A stretch of 9,908 nucleotides of DNA from Candidatus Parcubacteria bacterium (GTDB lineage: Bacteria; Patescibacteriota; Minisyncoccia; Phycocordibacterales; UBA12088): contig RFKD01000046.1 in NCBI GenBank assembly GCA_003694545.1, positions 1 through 9,908 of the forward strand. Reading direction: 5' to 3'. The position numbers were made by a program, and so were the translations under genes. Every line of letters starts with the position of its first letter. Position 1 is the first letter of the stretch. Below, piece after piece: positions 1 to 5,926 of this stretch. A model generated the notes under the pieces. The model was given only the letters and a program-made list of their open reading frames with translations, searched no databases and had not been told where the DNA came from.

Positions 1-770
1 AAGCGTTTGTAAATTTCCACGGCCGCTTCGTCCACCGTGCGGGCCGCATCAAGCTCCATCGTCGCGCGTAGCGCCGCGCGAGCCCGTTCGTTGTCCGCCA
101 CAAGCGCAAACAGCGCTTCATTATGCTCCGCGCCCAACACCCGCAAAAGTTGTGTTATTGGCAAGCGTCGGTGGCGGTCGATCTTCACAAAGATCGCGAA
201 CGCGTCGTCTTTTATCCGCTCGGTTTCAATCTCCACCCATGCGCCGCGCAGGGGGATAATCTTTGCGCCAAATATTTTCTTGAGTTCCCGGCTATACTCC
301 ATCGTAAAAAACACGCCATACGAGCGCACTAATTGCGGCACAATGACGCGTTCAACCCCGTTGACGATAAAAGTCCCGTGATTGGTCATCAAAGGGAGAT
401 CGCCCAAAAACACTTCTTGCTCTTTCGTGGTGCCAAGCTGGCGGTTGGTGAGCTTAATGCGAGCGCGCAGAGGAGCCTGATAGGTCAGTTGGTTTTCCTT
501 TGCGTAATACTCGTGGCACGAAGGCTTCCCTAACTCAATCTCGCTAAACTCCAAGCGGAATTTCCTGCCGCCGCCATAGTCTTCAATAACGCGAAACTCT
601 TGAAAGAGGTTCTTCAGCCCCTCAGTGGTAAATTGTCGAAACGACGCCAGCTGCGCCTCCACCAAGTTGGGATGCTCTACAAGAGGCTTGCGGTATTTCC
701 GGAAAGTCTTTTTGGGAAGCGCTGCAATGGAGCGGGTGAGGTGGGAAGAGGAATCGGTCGAAGACGCCAT
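1..770 (-). CDS. rpoB: RNA polymerase beta subunit, N-terminal part (partial, runs off left edge)
   Basis: This is the first 256 codons of the RNA polymerase beta subunit, the catalytic core partner of RpoC. The ATG is at 770-768 and the frame stays open to base 1, so the 3' part lies outside the window. Recognition is from strongly conserved blocks: GDLPLMTNHGTFIVNGVERV (residues 123-142), then IVPQLVRSYGVFF (143-155), AKIIPLRGAWVEIE (169-182), IDRHRRLPITQLLRVLG (197-213) and the EAAVEIYKR that precedes the LRPGDP motif (248-256). These are the beta1/protrusion and the start of the beta2/lobe regions. The block after VERV normally reads SQL.RSPG; here the Ser is Pro145 and the Pro is Tyr151. 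No Shine-Dalgarno site precedes the ATG. No rplL sits directly upstream, unlike the common rplJL-rpoBC order; instead there is a long non-coding leader and a good promoter. Confidence 0.97.
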   Translation of the reverse strand, partial: MASSTDSSSHLTRSIAALPKKTFRKYRKPLVEHPNLVEAQLASFRQFTTEGLKNLFQEFRVIEDYGGGRKFRLEFSEIELGKPSCHEYYAKENQLTYQAPLRARIKLTNRQLGTTKEQEVFLGDLPLMTNHGTFIVNGVERVIVPQLVRSYGVFFTMEYSRELKKIFGAKIIPLRGAWVEIETERIKDDAFAIFVKIDRHRRLPITQLLRVLGAEHNEALFALVADNERARAALRATMELDAARTVDEAAVEIYKR

Positions 771-848
771 AATTAACAAAAAACTCATCTAAATGAACAA
801 TAACGAAACACCGACGATGGCCTTAACTTAATAATACGGCGGGAGTCA

Positions 849-878
849 TCATTGCGAAGGCTCGCAACAGTAACTCAC
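849..878 (-). CDS. Possible 9-aa leader peptide upstream of rpoB
   Basis: The minus strand carries AGGAGGTG (894-887), the best Shine-Dalgarno match in the window. Eight bases later comes a GTG (878-876) opening a 9-codon frame that would read MSYCCEPSQ and end at TGA (851-849). The 3' half of the ORF runs through the hairpin TTGCGA/TCGCAA (867-852), so a translating ribosome would melt it. Nothing larger starts at this site. The peptide has no recognisable motif beyond two adjacent Cys codons. It may be a leader peptide, or the SD-like stretch may simply belong to an RNA fold. Confidence 0.2.
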   Translation of the reverse strand: MSYCCEPSQ

Positions 879-992
879 AAGAGCAACACCTCCTCAAACG
901 CGCAGGCTGCATCATTTGAAGTGTGCCGCTTTGAGAGCGCGCAACCGGGATAGGTGTTGCCGATAAAAAGCCCCGCCTTGCCGCCGCCTACC

Positions 993-1011
993 AAAACAAG
1001 CGCGCCCGCGC
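993..1011 (-). terminator. Attenuator-like hairpin in the rpoB leader
   Basis: On the minus strand a perfect 5-bp GC stem, GCGCG-GG-CGCGC (1011-1000), is followed at once by TTGTTTT (999-993). This is the layout of a short intrinsic terminator located about 80 nt after the predicted start site and 220 nt before rpoB. The stem is short and the T-tract is broken by one G, so full termination is doubtful; partial attenuation is possible. Confidence 0.3.
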
Positions 1012-1093
1012 ACGGGAGATTTGTTGCATCGCCGCCACTTGAGGTTTGGGTTGCGCCCGCAACTCACCCGAGCCAAACCCAAGGAGCATTCAG

Positions 1094-1122
1094 ACTCTAG
1101 CACACACCCCATCGCGAGTCAA
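1094..1122 (-). promoter_or_regulatory. Sigma-70-type promoter facing rpoB
   Basis: Read on the minus strand, TTGACT (1122-1117) is followed by a 17-bp spacer and TAGAGT (1099-1094), with TG one base before the -10 (extended -10, TGCTAGAGT). The -35 matches the consensus at 5 of 6 positions, the -10 at 4 of 6, and the spacing is ideal. Transcription would start near 1087 and run about 317 nt before the rpoB ATG. A short palindrome, CTAGG-GCAA-CCTAG (1130-1143), lies 7 bp upstream of the -35 and could be an operator. The reading as the rpoB promoter is inference from position. Confidence 0.6.
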
Positions 1123-1182
1123 CACATATCTAGGGCAACCTAGCGCCAGACCAAAAGAATTTTCATGGATAGGCGGGGTGCG

Positions 1183-1212
1183 TTGCGCACGGGTGCGCTC
1201 GTGTGGTAGGGT
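1183..1212 (+). promoter_or_regulatory. Candidate secG promoter, nearly leaderless
   Basis: TTGCGC (1183-1188), an 18-bp spacer and TAGGGT (1207-1212, preceded by GTGTGG) lie just before secG. The match is modest. If used, transcription would start about two bases before the secG ATG at 1221, giving an almost leaderless mRNA, which fits the lack of a Shine-Dalgarno site. A perfect GCGCAC-GG-GTGCGC palindrome (1185-1198) overlaps the -35 and spacer and could serve as an operator. Confidence 0.3.
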
Positions 1213-1220
1213 TGAAGCGT

Positions 1221-1460
1221 ATGAGTTCCATCCTTCCTCTGCTCCCCTATGTACAGGTGCTCCTTGCGGCGCTTTTAATTGTGGCTATCTTGCTGCAACA
1301 GCGCGGCGCCAGTTTGGGAGGCGCGTTCGGAGGCGACAACTTCAGCGCAGCTTTCTACACCCGCCGCGGGCCAGAGTTGCTGCTGTTTCGCGCGTCTATT
1401 GTGCTTGCAATCGCGCTGGTGGGATCCGTGGCGTCGCAATTTGTTTTTGCCGGCATGTAA
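1221..1460 (+). CDS. secG: Preprotein translocase subunit SecG
   Basis: SecG is the small accessory subunit of the SecYEG channel and assists SecA-driven export across the cytoplasmic membrane. The 79-residue product has the family layout: a first membrane helix (about residues 8-25, VQVLLAALLIVAILLQQ), a Gly-rich loop with GASLGGAFGG (29-38), the conserved RRGPE that precedes the second helix (48-52), and a second helix to the C-terminus (about 54-77). The length is typical. I chose the ATG at 1221 over the in-frame GTG at 1203: translation from the ATG starts right before the first helix, and the GTG lies inside the candidate promoter. It is transcribed divergently from rpoB and stands alone, with a 221-bp gap before the next gene. 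Confidence 0.9.
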   Translation: MSSILPLLPYVQVLLAALLIVAILLQQRGASLGGAFGGDNFSAAFYTRRGPELLLFRASIVLAIALVGSVASQFVFAGM

Positions 1461-1681
1461 CCGGATTCACCGCGCAATCACCCCCACACAAAAAAGACGC
1501 GCAGAGCGCGCAGTTCGGTTTCAGTGAAAGGTTAACGCCCGCCCAGAAGACAGAAGCCGCACCAACAGCGCTGCTTGGTTGAGAAGAGCATTCTGCTTCA
1601 TTGCTATCCTAGCTGGCACACCACCTTCTCCGCACACCGACGCCATATTACCCACGATACGACATATTTGATATTTGAGGT
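1461..1681. other. Intergenic region between secG and the substrate-binding protein
   Basis: No gene is visible. A perfect CGCGC-AGA-GCGCG hairpin (1498-1510) is flanked on its left by a run of A's (1490-1495), so on the minus strand it looks like an intrinsic terminator (stem, then TC and six T's). It would stop antisense transcription heading into secG; on the plus strand it has no T-tract. A weak extended -10 (TGCTATCCT, ending 1610) with TTGAGA 20 bp upstream (1579-1584) is the only promoter candidate seen for the next gene, and the spacing is too long to be convincing. Confidence 0.35.
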
Positions 1682-3436
1682 ATGACATCTCCATCCCCCC
1701 AACCAACGCAGAACACCCTTGTGCACTGTGCGTTGGATGTTTGGCGGCGGCTTGGTCCCACATCACGCGTTGTAGTGTTGACGGGAGCAGGCGTCGCAGT
1801 TGTCGGCCTGCTTTCTCTCCTGCTTTCTCTGAGCCGGTGGGCAAGCGTGGAAGTGCCCGCACCTGGGGGAAATGTACGCGAAGGGGTGGTGGGAAATCCT
1901 CGTTTTTTCAATCCGTTGCTTGCCACGCTGCCTGCTGAGCGTGACATTACACGCTTGGTGTTTGCGGGTCTGACGCGTCTTGATGCTTCGGGAGAATTTG
2001 TTCCTGATCTCGCCCAAGAGATCGCACGCCTTCCCGACGACCCAACGCAATACCGCGTGGTGCTTCGTGAAAACGCGCGTTTTCACGACGGCACGCCGCT
2101 CACGAGCGAAGATGTTGTATTTACATACCGGCTCGCGCAAGATCCGGCGTATGCCCCCACGCTTGCCGGCAGATACAGCGGGATTAAACTAACCGCTGAG
2201 AGTGAACGCACGATTATTTTTTCGTTCCCACAAGCCGCCGCGCATCAAGCGCTTGACTTGCTTCGACTCGGCATCTTGCCCCGCCATATTTGGGAAAACA
2301 CGGCACCAGAGACTTTTGCCACCCACCCAGCCAACCTCAAACCCGTCGGCGCGGGCCCTTTTGTATTCACGGGCTTAACACGCGACGAAAGCGACAACAT
2401 CGCGCAGGTTTCTTTGCGCTCGTGGCGCGACGCGCCGCGCCAACTTAAGATTAGTTCCCTTCAGTTTCTGTTCTTCCCAACGCACGACCTCCTCGAAGAC
2501 GCTCTCGCAAACGGAGCGATCGACACGACCGCAAACCTGCCCCTCAGCACCTTCTTTTCGCTCCCTTCGCGTGTCCAACAAAGACACACCCTGTACCAAC
2601 GGCCAACCAATCGTGTGTTCGCCTTGTTTTTTAACCAAAACCAAGAAGCTGCCTTAAAAGATGTCCGAGCGCGGCGCGCGCTTGATTTGCTGATCGACCG
2701 AAGACAGCTTATTGAAAATGTGCTCAAAAGCGAAGCCTGGGCAACACGCGGCCCCCTTCCCCCCACAGAGGCGTTCCAGCCCTCAACCGTCAACGCAGAA
2801 CAACGAGCGCAAGCCGAAAGACTATTGCAAGAAGCAGGCTGGGGACAAGGGGAAGACGGAATGTGGCGCTTCGGGAAGGATACTTCTGAAGGGTTCGCAA
2901 TCGTCATACGCACGGGAACCCAACAACCTCTGCCGCGCGTGGCAGAGTTTATCGCCAACCAGTGGAGCTCGGCGGGTATCCCCACCCGCGTGGAAACCTT
3001 CGACACAGGAGCTCTTGCCGCCGAAGTCTTGCGTCCGCGCTTGTATGAAGTCCTGTTGTTTGGTATGGTTATCAGTACGGAGGGTGACCTCTATCCGTTC
3101 TGGCACTCGTCGCAGAGAAACGATCCGGGGGTGAATGTGGCGCAATATGCAAACATCAAAGTTGACGGAGCGCTTGAAAAAGCGCGCAGTGCGACATCAA
3201 CAAGGGAGCGGCAAGCCGCGCTCGACACGGTGGTAACCACCCTCTTGGAAGAAGTTCCTGCATCGTTTCTCTTCACTCCCCTGTTTACTTACTTCGCGCG
3301 AACAGATGTGCAAGGGATTATCCTTCCACCAGTCGTGAGTACTCCGGAAGATCGTTTTGTGCAGATCGACCAATGGTACCGCGAAACTGACACGCTTTGG
3401 AAACCCGTCGCGGCGCTTATGGGAATTACCAGGTAG
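1682..3436 (+). CDS. Membrane-anchored ABC transporter substrate-binding protein, family 5 (peptide/nickel type)
   Basis: This 584-residue protein belongs to the SBP family 5 (OppA/DppA-like) extracytoplasmic solute receptors, which bind oligopeptides or related solutes and hand them to an ABC permease. A cytoplasmic N-tail (1-28) is followed by a membrane helix (about 30-52, rich in Val/Leu) and the large periplasmic-type domain. Family signatures are a degenerate NPRFFNPLL near residues 72-80, FAGLTRLD (94-101), PDLAQEI (108-114), and RVVLRENARFHDGTPLTSED (125-144) followed by VVFTYR. There is no lipobox Cys after the helix, so it is anchored by the helix itself, a common CPR arrangement. 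Length is in the family's normal range. No permease or ATPase gene is adjacent, so the substrate and partners cannot be read from context. The ATG has GAGGT directly abutting it, too close to act as a Shine-Dalgarno site. Confidence 0.9.
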   Translation: MTSPSPQPTQNTLVHCALDVWRRLGPTSRVVVLTGAGVAVVGLLSLLLSLSRWASVEVPAPGGNVREGVVGNPRFFNPLLATLPAERDITRLVFAGLTRLDASGEFVPDLAQEIARLPDDPTQYRVVLRENARFHDGTPLTSEDVVFTYRLAQDPAYAPTLAGRYSGIKLTAESERTIIFSFPQAAAHQALDLLRLGILPRHIWENTAPETFATHPANLKPVGAGPFVFTGLTRDESDNIAQVSLRSWRDAPRQLKISSLQFLFFPTHDLLEDALANGAIDTTANLPLSTFFSLPSRVQQRHTLYQRPTNRVFALFFNQNQEAALKDVRARRALDLLIDRRQLIENVLKSEAWATRGPLPPTEAFQPSTVNAEQRAQAERLLQEAGWGQGEDGMWRFGKDTSEGFAIVIRTGTQQPLPRVAEFIANQWSSAGIPTRVETFDTGALAAEVLRPRLYEVLLFGMVISTEGDLYPFWHSSQRNDPGVNVAQYANIKVDGALEKARSATSTRERQAALDTVVTTLLEEVPASFLFTPLFTYFARTDVQGIILPPVVSTPEDRFVQIDQWYRETDTLWKPVAALMGITR

Positions 3437-3545
3437 CCTCCCCGCAATGGGATACGCCCAAAAACAAACTAGTTGGAAACAGCCATTACCAGAACACTAC
3501 GCATAACCCACTTTTTTGCTTCCTCATTCCATTACATTCCACGCT

Positions 3546-5486
3546 ATGGCTGATAGTAAATCAAATCCGAAAAAACACCCCGCTGTGAGAGTGTTGCGCG
3601 AAGAGTTCGCCTTGCCGGCTGAGCGCCAACCCGTCGTACGCCGACGGGGTGCACGCGTGCCTGCTGCGGCGGCGCGAACCGCGCTGCCGCGGGCTTCCCA
3701 CAGACGCGCTGCCCGGGCACCAAAACAACGGACCACGCGGAAAGCAAGCGGTCGCCAGGTGGTCAGCCGCACGCCCCAACGCCCCAAAATCACGCTCCCT
3801 CCCCTTGCCCCGGGAGATGTCCGGATTATACCGCTTGGCGGCGTGGAGGAAATTGGGCGCAATATGACCGCCATTGAATACGGAGAAAATATTTATGCCA
3901 TTGACTGCGGCTTTATGTTTAGCGAAGAGGAAACGCCCGGCATTGATTACATCCTCCCCAACACCCAGTACTTGGAAGAAAACGCCCACCGCGTGAAGGC
4001 GCTGTTTGTGACCCACGGCCACCTCGATCATATCGGCGGGATTCCCTACATCCTCCCCCGAATCGGCAATCCACCCATTTACACGCGGCGCCTGACCGGC
4101 GTGATGATCCAAAAACGCCAAACGGAGTTCCCCCATTTGTCGCCCCTCACCATCCATGAGGTGGAAACCAACGATCGTGTCACCATCGATGGGCATACGT
4201 TCCGATTCTTCGGCGTCACGCACACTATCCCTGACTCAATGGGGATTATTTTAGAAACCCCCCACGGCAACATCGTCGTCCCGGGCGATTATAAACTCGC
4301 GCACGACGGCGGAGTGCCCACGCCAGAAGAAGAAGCGTCGTACGCCTTTTTTGAACAAGAGCGCAATCTCTTCTTGATGCTTGATTCCACGAATGTGGAA
4401 CAACCGGGCTTTTCCACCCCGGAGCATCTTGTGGAAGAAGGGTTTCGCCATATTATTGAAACCACCCCAGGCCGCCTCATTGTCGGCACCTTCGCCTCAC
4501 AAATCACCCGCCTCATCACCATTATGCGTATCGCGCACGAGCATAAGAAAAAGGTGGTGATTGAAGGGCGCAGTATGAAAACTAACCTGGAGGTTGCCGA
4601 AGCGGCGGGCTTGTTTACACCCCCAAAGGGGCTCATCATCACCCCTCAAGAAATGGATCGTTATCCAAAAAACCGCATCGTCGTGCTTGCTACCGGCGCG
4701 CAGGGTGAGGAGTTTGCCGCGTTGATGCGGATGGCAAACAAAACGCATAAAACCCTGCGCATTGAGCCCGGAGACACGGTCGTACTTTCCGCTTCCATCA
4801 TTCCCGGCAACGAGCGGTCGGTGGAAAAACTCAAAGACAACATCGCTAAAGCCGGCGCTCGCATCGTCCACTACCGCACGAGCGAGGTATATGTGCACTC
4901 AACTGGCCACGGCAACCGCGAAGAGCTTGCGTGGCTGCACCGCAAAGTAAAGCCAAAATTCTTTATGCCTATTCACGGCAATTACTACCGCCTCAAGCTC
5001 CACGCCGAGCTTGCCGAAGAAAGCGGTATTCCTCCCAACAACATCGTTGTGCCGGAAAATGGCGGCGTCATTGAAATCACCGAGGGCGGCAGTAAGATTG
5101 TGAAGCGCAAAGAAAAGGTACCGTCGTTCATTCGAATGGTAGACGGATTCGCAATCGGCGATGTGCAGGAAGTCGTCCTGCGCGACCGACAGACGCTCGC
5201 GAAGGAAGGAATGTTTGTCGTCGTTGCGCTCATTGAAGCCGACACGGGACGCGTGCGCCGATCCCCCGACATTATCTCGCGCGGATTTGTGTATTTACGG
5301 GAATCTCAAGATCTCTTGTCGCAAACGCGTCACATCGTGAAAGAGACTATTGAATCGGCGACGCGCGGCGTGCGCCCGATAGATTTTGAACCCATCAAAG
5401 CTAAGGTTGCCGATGCAGTAGAGCGACACCTCTTCCAGCAGACCGGCAAACAGCCTATCGTCATCCCCGTCTTGATCGCAGTATAA
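3546..5486 (+). CDS. rnj: Ribonuclease J with basic N-terminal extension
   Basis: RNase J is a zinc-dependent metallo-beta-lactamase/beta-CASP enzyme with 5'-3' exonuclease and endonuclease activity, central to mRNA decay and rRNA maturation in bacteria without RNase E. From the ATG at 3546 the product has 646 residues. Residues 1-85 are an Arg/Lys/Ala-rich, probably disordered extension. The catalytic core starts at IIPLGGVEEIGRNM (94-107). Metal ligands are visible in THGHLDH (156-162), His226 (VTHTIPDS), Asp248 (GDYK) and His478 (MPIHGNY). The beta-CASP part includes HSTGHG (451-456). The C-terminal domain has VDGFAIGD (532-539) and SRGFVYLRES (578-587). I prefer the ATG to the in-frame TTG 30 bases upstream because neither has a Shine-Dalgarno site. 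The 109-bp gap after the previous gene is pyrimidine-rich and shows no clear promoter. The extension could bind RNA or ribosomes; that is inference. Confidence 0.96.
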   Translation: MADSKSNPKKHPAVRVLREEFALPAERQPVVRRRGARVPAAAARTALPRASHRRAARAPKQRTTRKASGRQVVSRTPQRPKITLPPLAPGDVRIIPLGGVEEIGRNMTAIEYGENIYAIDCGFMFSEEETPGIDYILPNTQYLEENAHRVKALFVTHGHLDHIGGIPYILPRIGNPPIYTRRLTGVMIQKRQTEFPHLSPLTIHEVETNDRVTIDGHTFRFFGVTHTIPDSMGIILETPHGNIVVPGDYKLAHDGGVPTPEEEASYAFFEQERNLFLMLDSTNVEQPGFSTPEHLVEEGFRHIIETTPGRLIVGTFASQITRLITIMRIAHEHKKKVVIEGRSMKTNLEVAEAAGLFTPPKGLIITPQEMDRYPKNRIVVLATGAQGEEFAALMRMANKTHKTLRIEPGDTVVLSASIIPGNERSVEKLKDNIAKAGARIVHYRTSEVYVHSTGHGNREELAWLHRKVKPKFFMPIHGNYYRLKLHAELAEESGIPPNNIVVPENGGVIEITEGGSKIVKRKEKVPSFIRMVDGFAIGDVQEVVLRDRQTLAKEGMFVVVALIEADTGRVRRSPDIISRGFVYLRESQDLLSQTRHIVKETIESATRGVRPIDFEPIKAKVADAVERHLFQQTGKQPIVIPVLIAV

Positions 5487-5487
5487 T
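5482..5487 (+). promoter_or_regulatory. Perfect -10 hexamer at the RNase J stop codon
   Basis: TATAAT overlaps the TAA stop of RNase J. The -35 is poor (TCGTCA at 5458-5463 with an 18-bp spacer). A start site near 5494 would lie just before a 36-codon ATG frame (5500-5610) whose translation looks non-protein-like. It might instead drive the broken membrane gene further downstream, or be chance. Confidence 0.2.
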
Positions 5488-5519
5488 GTAAAACATCCTA
5501 TGCCTTGCGCGGCTGAAAC

Positions 5520-5595
5520 CCTGCGGGTGGCACAGCCACCGCGGCAGGCGACTGTCACACGCTTGGACGGCGTACCTCACGCAATTTTTTCTTTC
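5520..5595 (+). terminator. Possible transcription end of RNase J
   Basis: A strong two-part stem follows RNase J: CCTGC (5520-5524) with GCAGG (5544-5548), and inside it GGTGGC-ACA-GCCACC (5526-5540). It lacks a T-tract. About 30 bases on, a weak GCGT-ACCTC-ACGC stem is followed by AATTTTTTCTTT (ending about 5594). Together they could end the RNase J transcript, the first stem also protecting the 3' end. Neither is a textbook terminator. Confidence 0.3.
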
Positions 5596-5670
5596 CTTCC
5601 ACCTTTTTAGTGTTTGTATATTGCCTCCAGCTACCTCGCTTCCCTCTTGGGAGAGGCGGCGGTTTCGTAG

Positions 5671-5906
5671 GTGGTGAGCGCGGGGGCGTTTGCGGGAGTC
5701 ATCTTGCTTGCGGCGCGCTTCGCGCGCCGCGTCGGCGTGTTTTCAGAATACCTCGGATGGTGGCCGCGGCTTTTCTCCTTGCGAGGATAACCGGCGGAGC
5801 CGTTTCCGCCGCAAATGGCGTCAAGGCGACTTTCGCTATGCTGGCGGTAGTGATGATGCTGTTTGCAATTCACGCGGTTTCCCTGCGCGATACTCAACCT
5901 GAGTAA
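5671..5906 (+). pseudogene. Frameshifted small membrane protein
   Basis: Two overlapping frames each carry half of what reads as one small membrane protein. The first (GTG at 5671 to TAA at 5790) encodes a hydrophobic helix AGAFAGVILLAARFARRVGV and then SEYLGWWPRLFSLRG. The second frame, open to TAA at 5906, continues naturally with ITGGAVSAANGVKA and a second helix TFAMLAVVMMLFAIHAVSL. One lost base in the GG at about 5785-5786 would join them into an unbroken protein of about 79 residues with two membrane segments. The in-frame codon just before 5671 is TAG, and the frame upstream of it (IASSYLASLLGEAAVS) also looks protein-like, so the original may have been longer. I do not recognise a family. 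Alternatives are a sequencing or assembly error, programmed frameshifting, or chance in GC-rich DNA. The second frame alone is open from GTG 5610 (98 codons), but its first half has no protein character. Confidence 0.35.
5710..5730. repeat. Perfect GC-rich palindrome
   Basis: GCGGCGCGC-TTC-GCGCGCCGC is a perfect 9-bp stem with a 3-base loop, inside the broken membrane gene. No T-tract follows on either strand, so it is not a standard terminator. It resembles the other GC-rich palindromes of this window in style but not in exact sequence. Confidence 0.5.
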
Positions 5907-5926
5907 TCCGTTGCAAGCCAGCCCCT

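Larger units (their letters stand above)
771..1087 (-). promoter_or_regulatory. Long structured 5' leader of rpoB
   Basis: This is the stretch between the predicted start site and the rpoB ATG, without any normal-sized gene. In transcript order it holds: a two-part stem-loop (GGTTTGG 1079-1073 pairing with CCAAACC 1049-1043, enclosing GTTGCG/CGCAAC 1063-1050); a terminator-like hairpin at 1011-993; a near-perfect Shine-Dalgarno site (894-887) with a 9-codon ORF; and a hairpin TTGCGA-GCCT-TCGCAA (867-852). A weaker second promoter (TTCGCA, 16 bp, TATTAT) overlaps that last hairpin. The last 60 nt before rpoB are AT-rich. I do not recognise a known riboswitch or ribosomal-protein leader. Regulatory function is inferred from the unusual length and the concentration of structure. 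Confidence 0.4.

Noticed and set aside
912..1112. 66-codon minus-strand frame in the rpoB leader
   Set aside because: It spans the promoter and several hairpins, has no Shine-Dalgarno site and its translation looks random.
771..1220. Possible structured RNA gene (tmRNA, RNase P RNA, SRP RNA or tRNA)
   Set aside because: None of the conserved cores I know (T-loop box, GAGGAAAGTCC, SRP tetraloop region) is present on either strand.
1046..1582. 178-codon plus-strand frame overlapping secG
   Set aside because: It is a shadow of secG in another frame, rich in Arg, Cys and Ala with no domain; secG has clear family motifs.
2461..3006. 181-codon minus-strand frame antisense to the substrate-binding protein
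   Set aside because: Serine/arginine-rich shadow of a real gene on the plus strand.
3561..4223. 220-codon minus-strand frame antisense to RNase J
   Set aside because: Antisense shadow of a highly conserved gene; no motif or start signal of its own.
5500..5610. 36-codon frame after RNase J, beginning just below a TATAAT and ending in a TAGTG overlap with the next frame
   Set aside because: The translation has no protein character and includes the hairpin region at 5520-5548; more likely chance.
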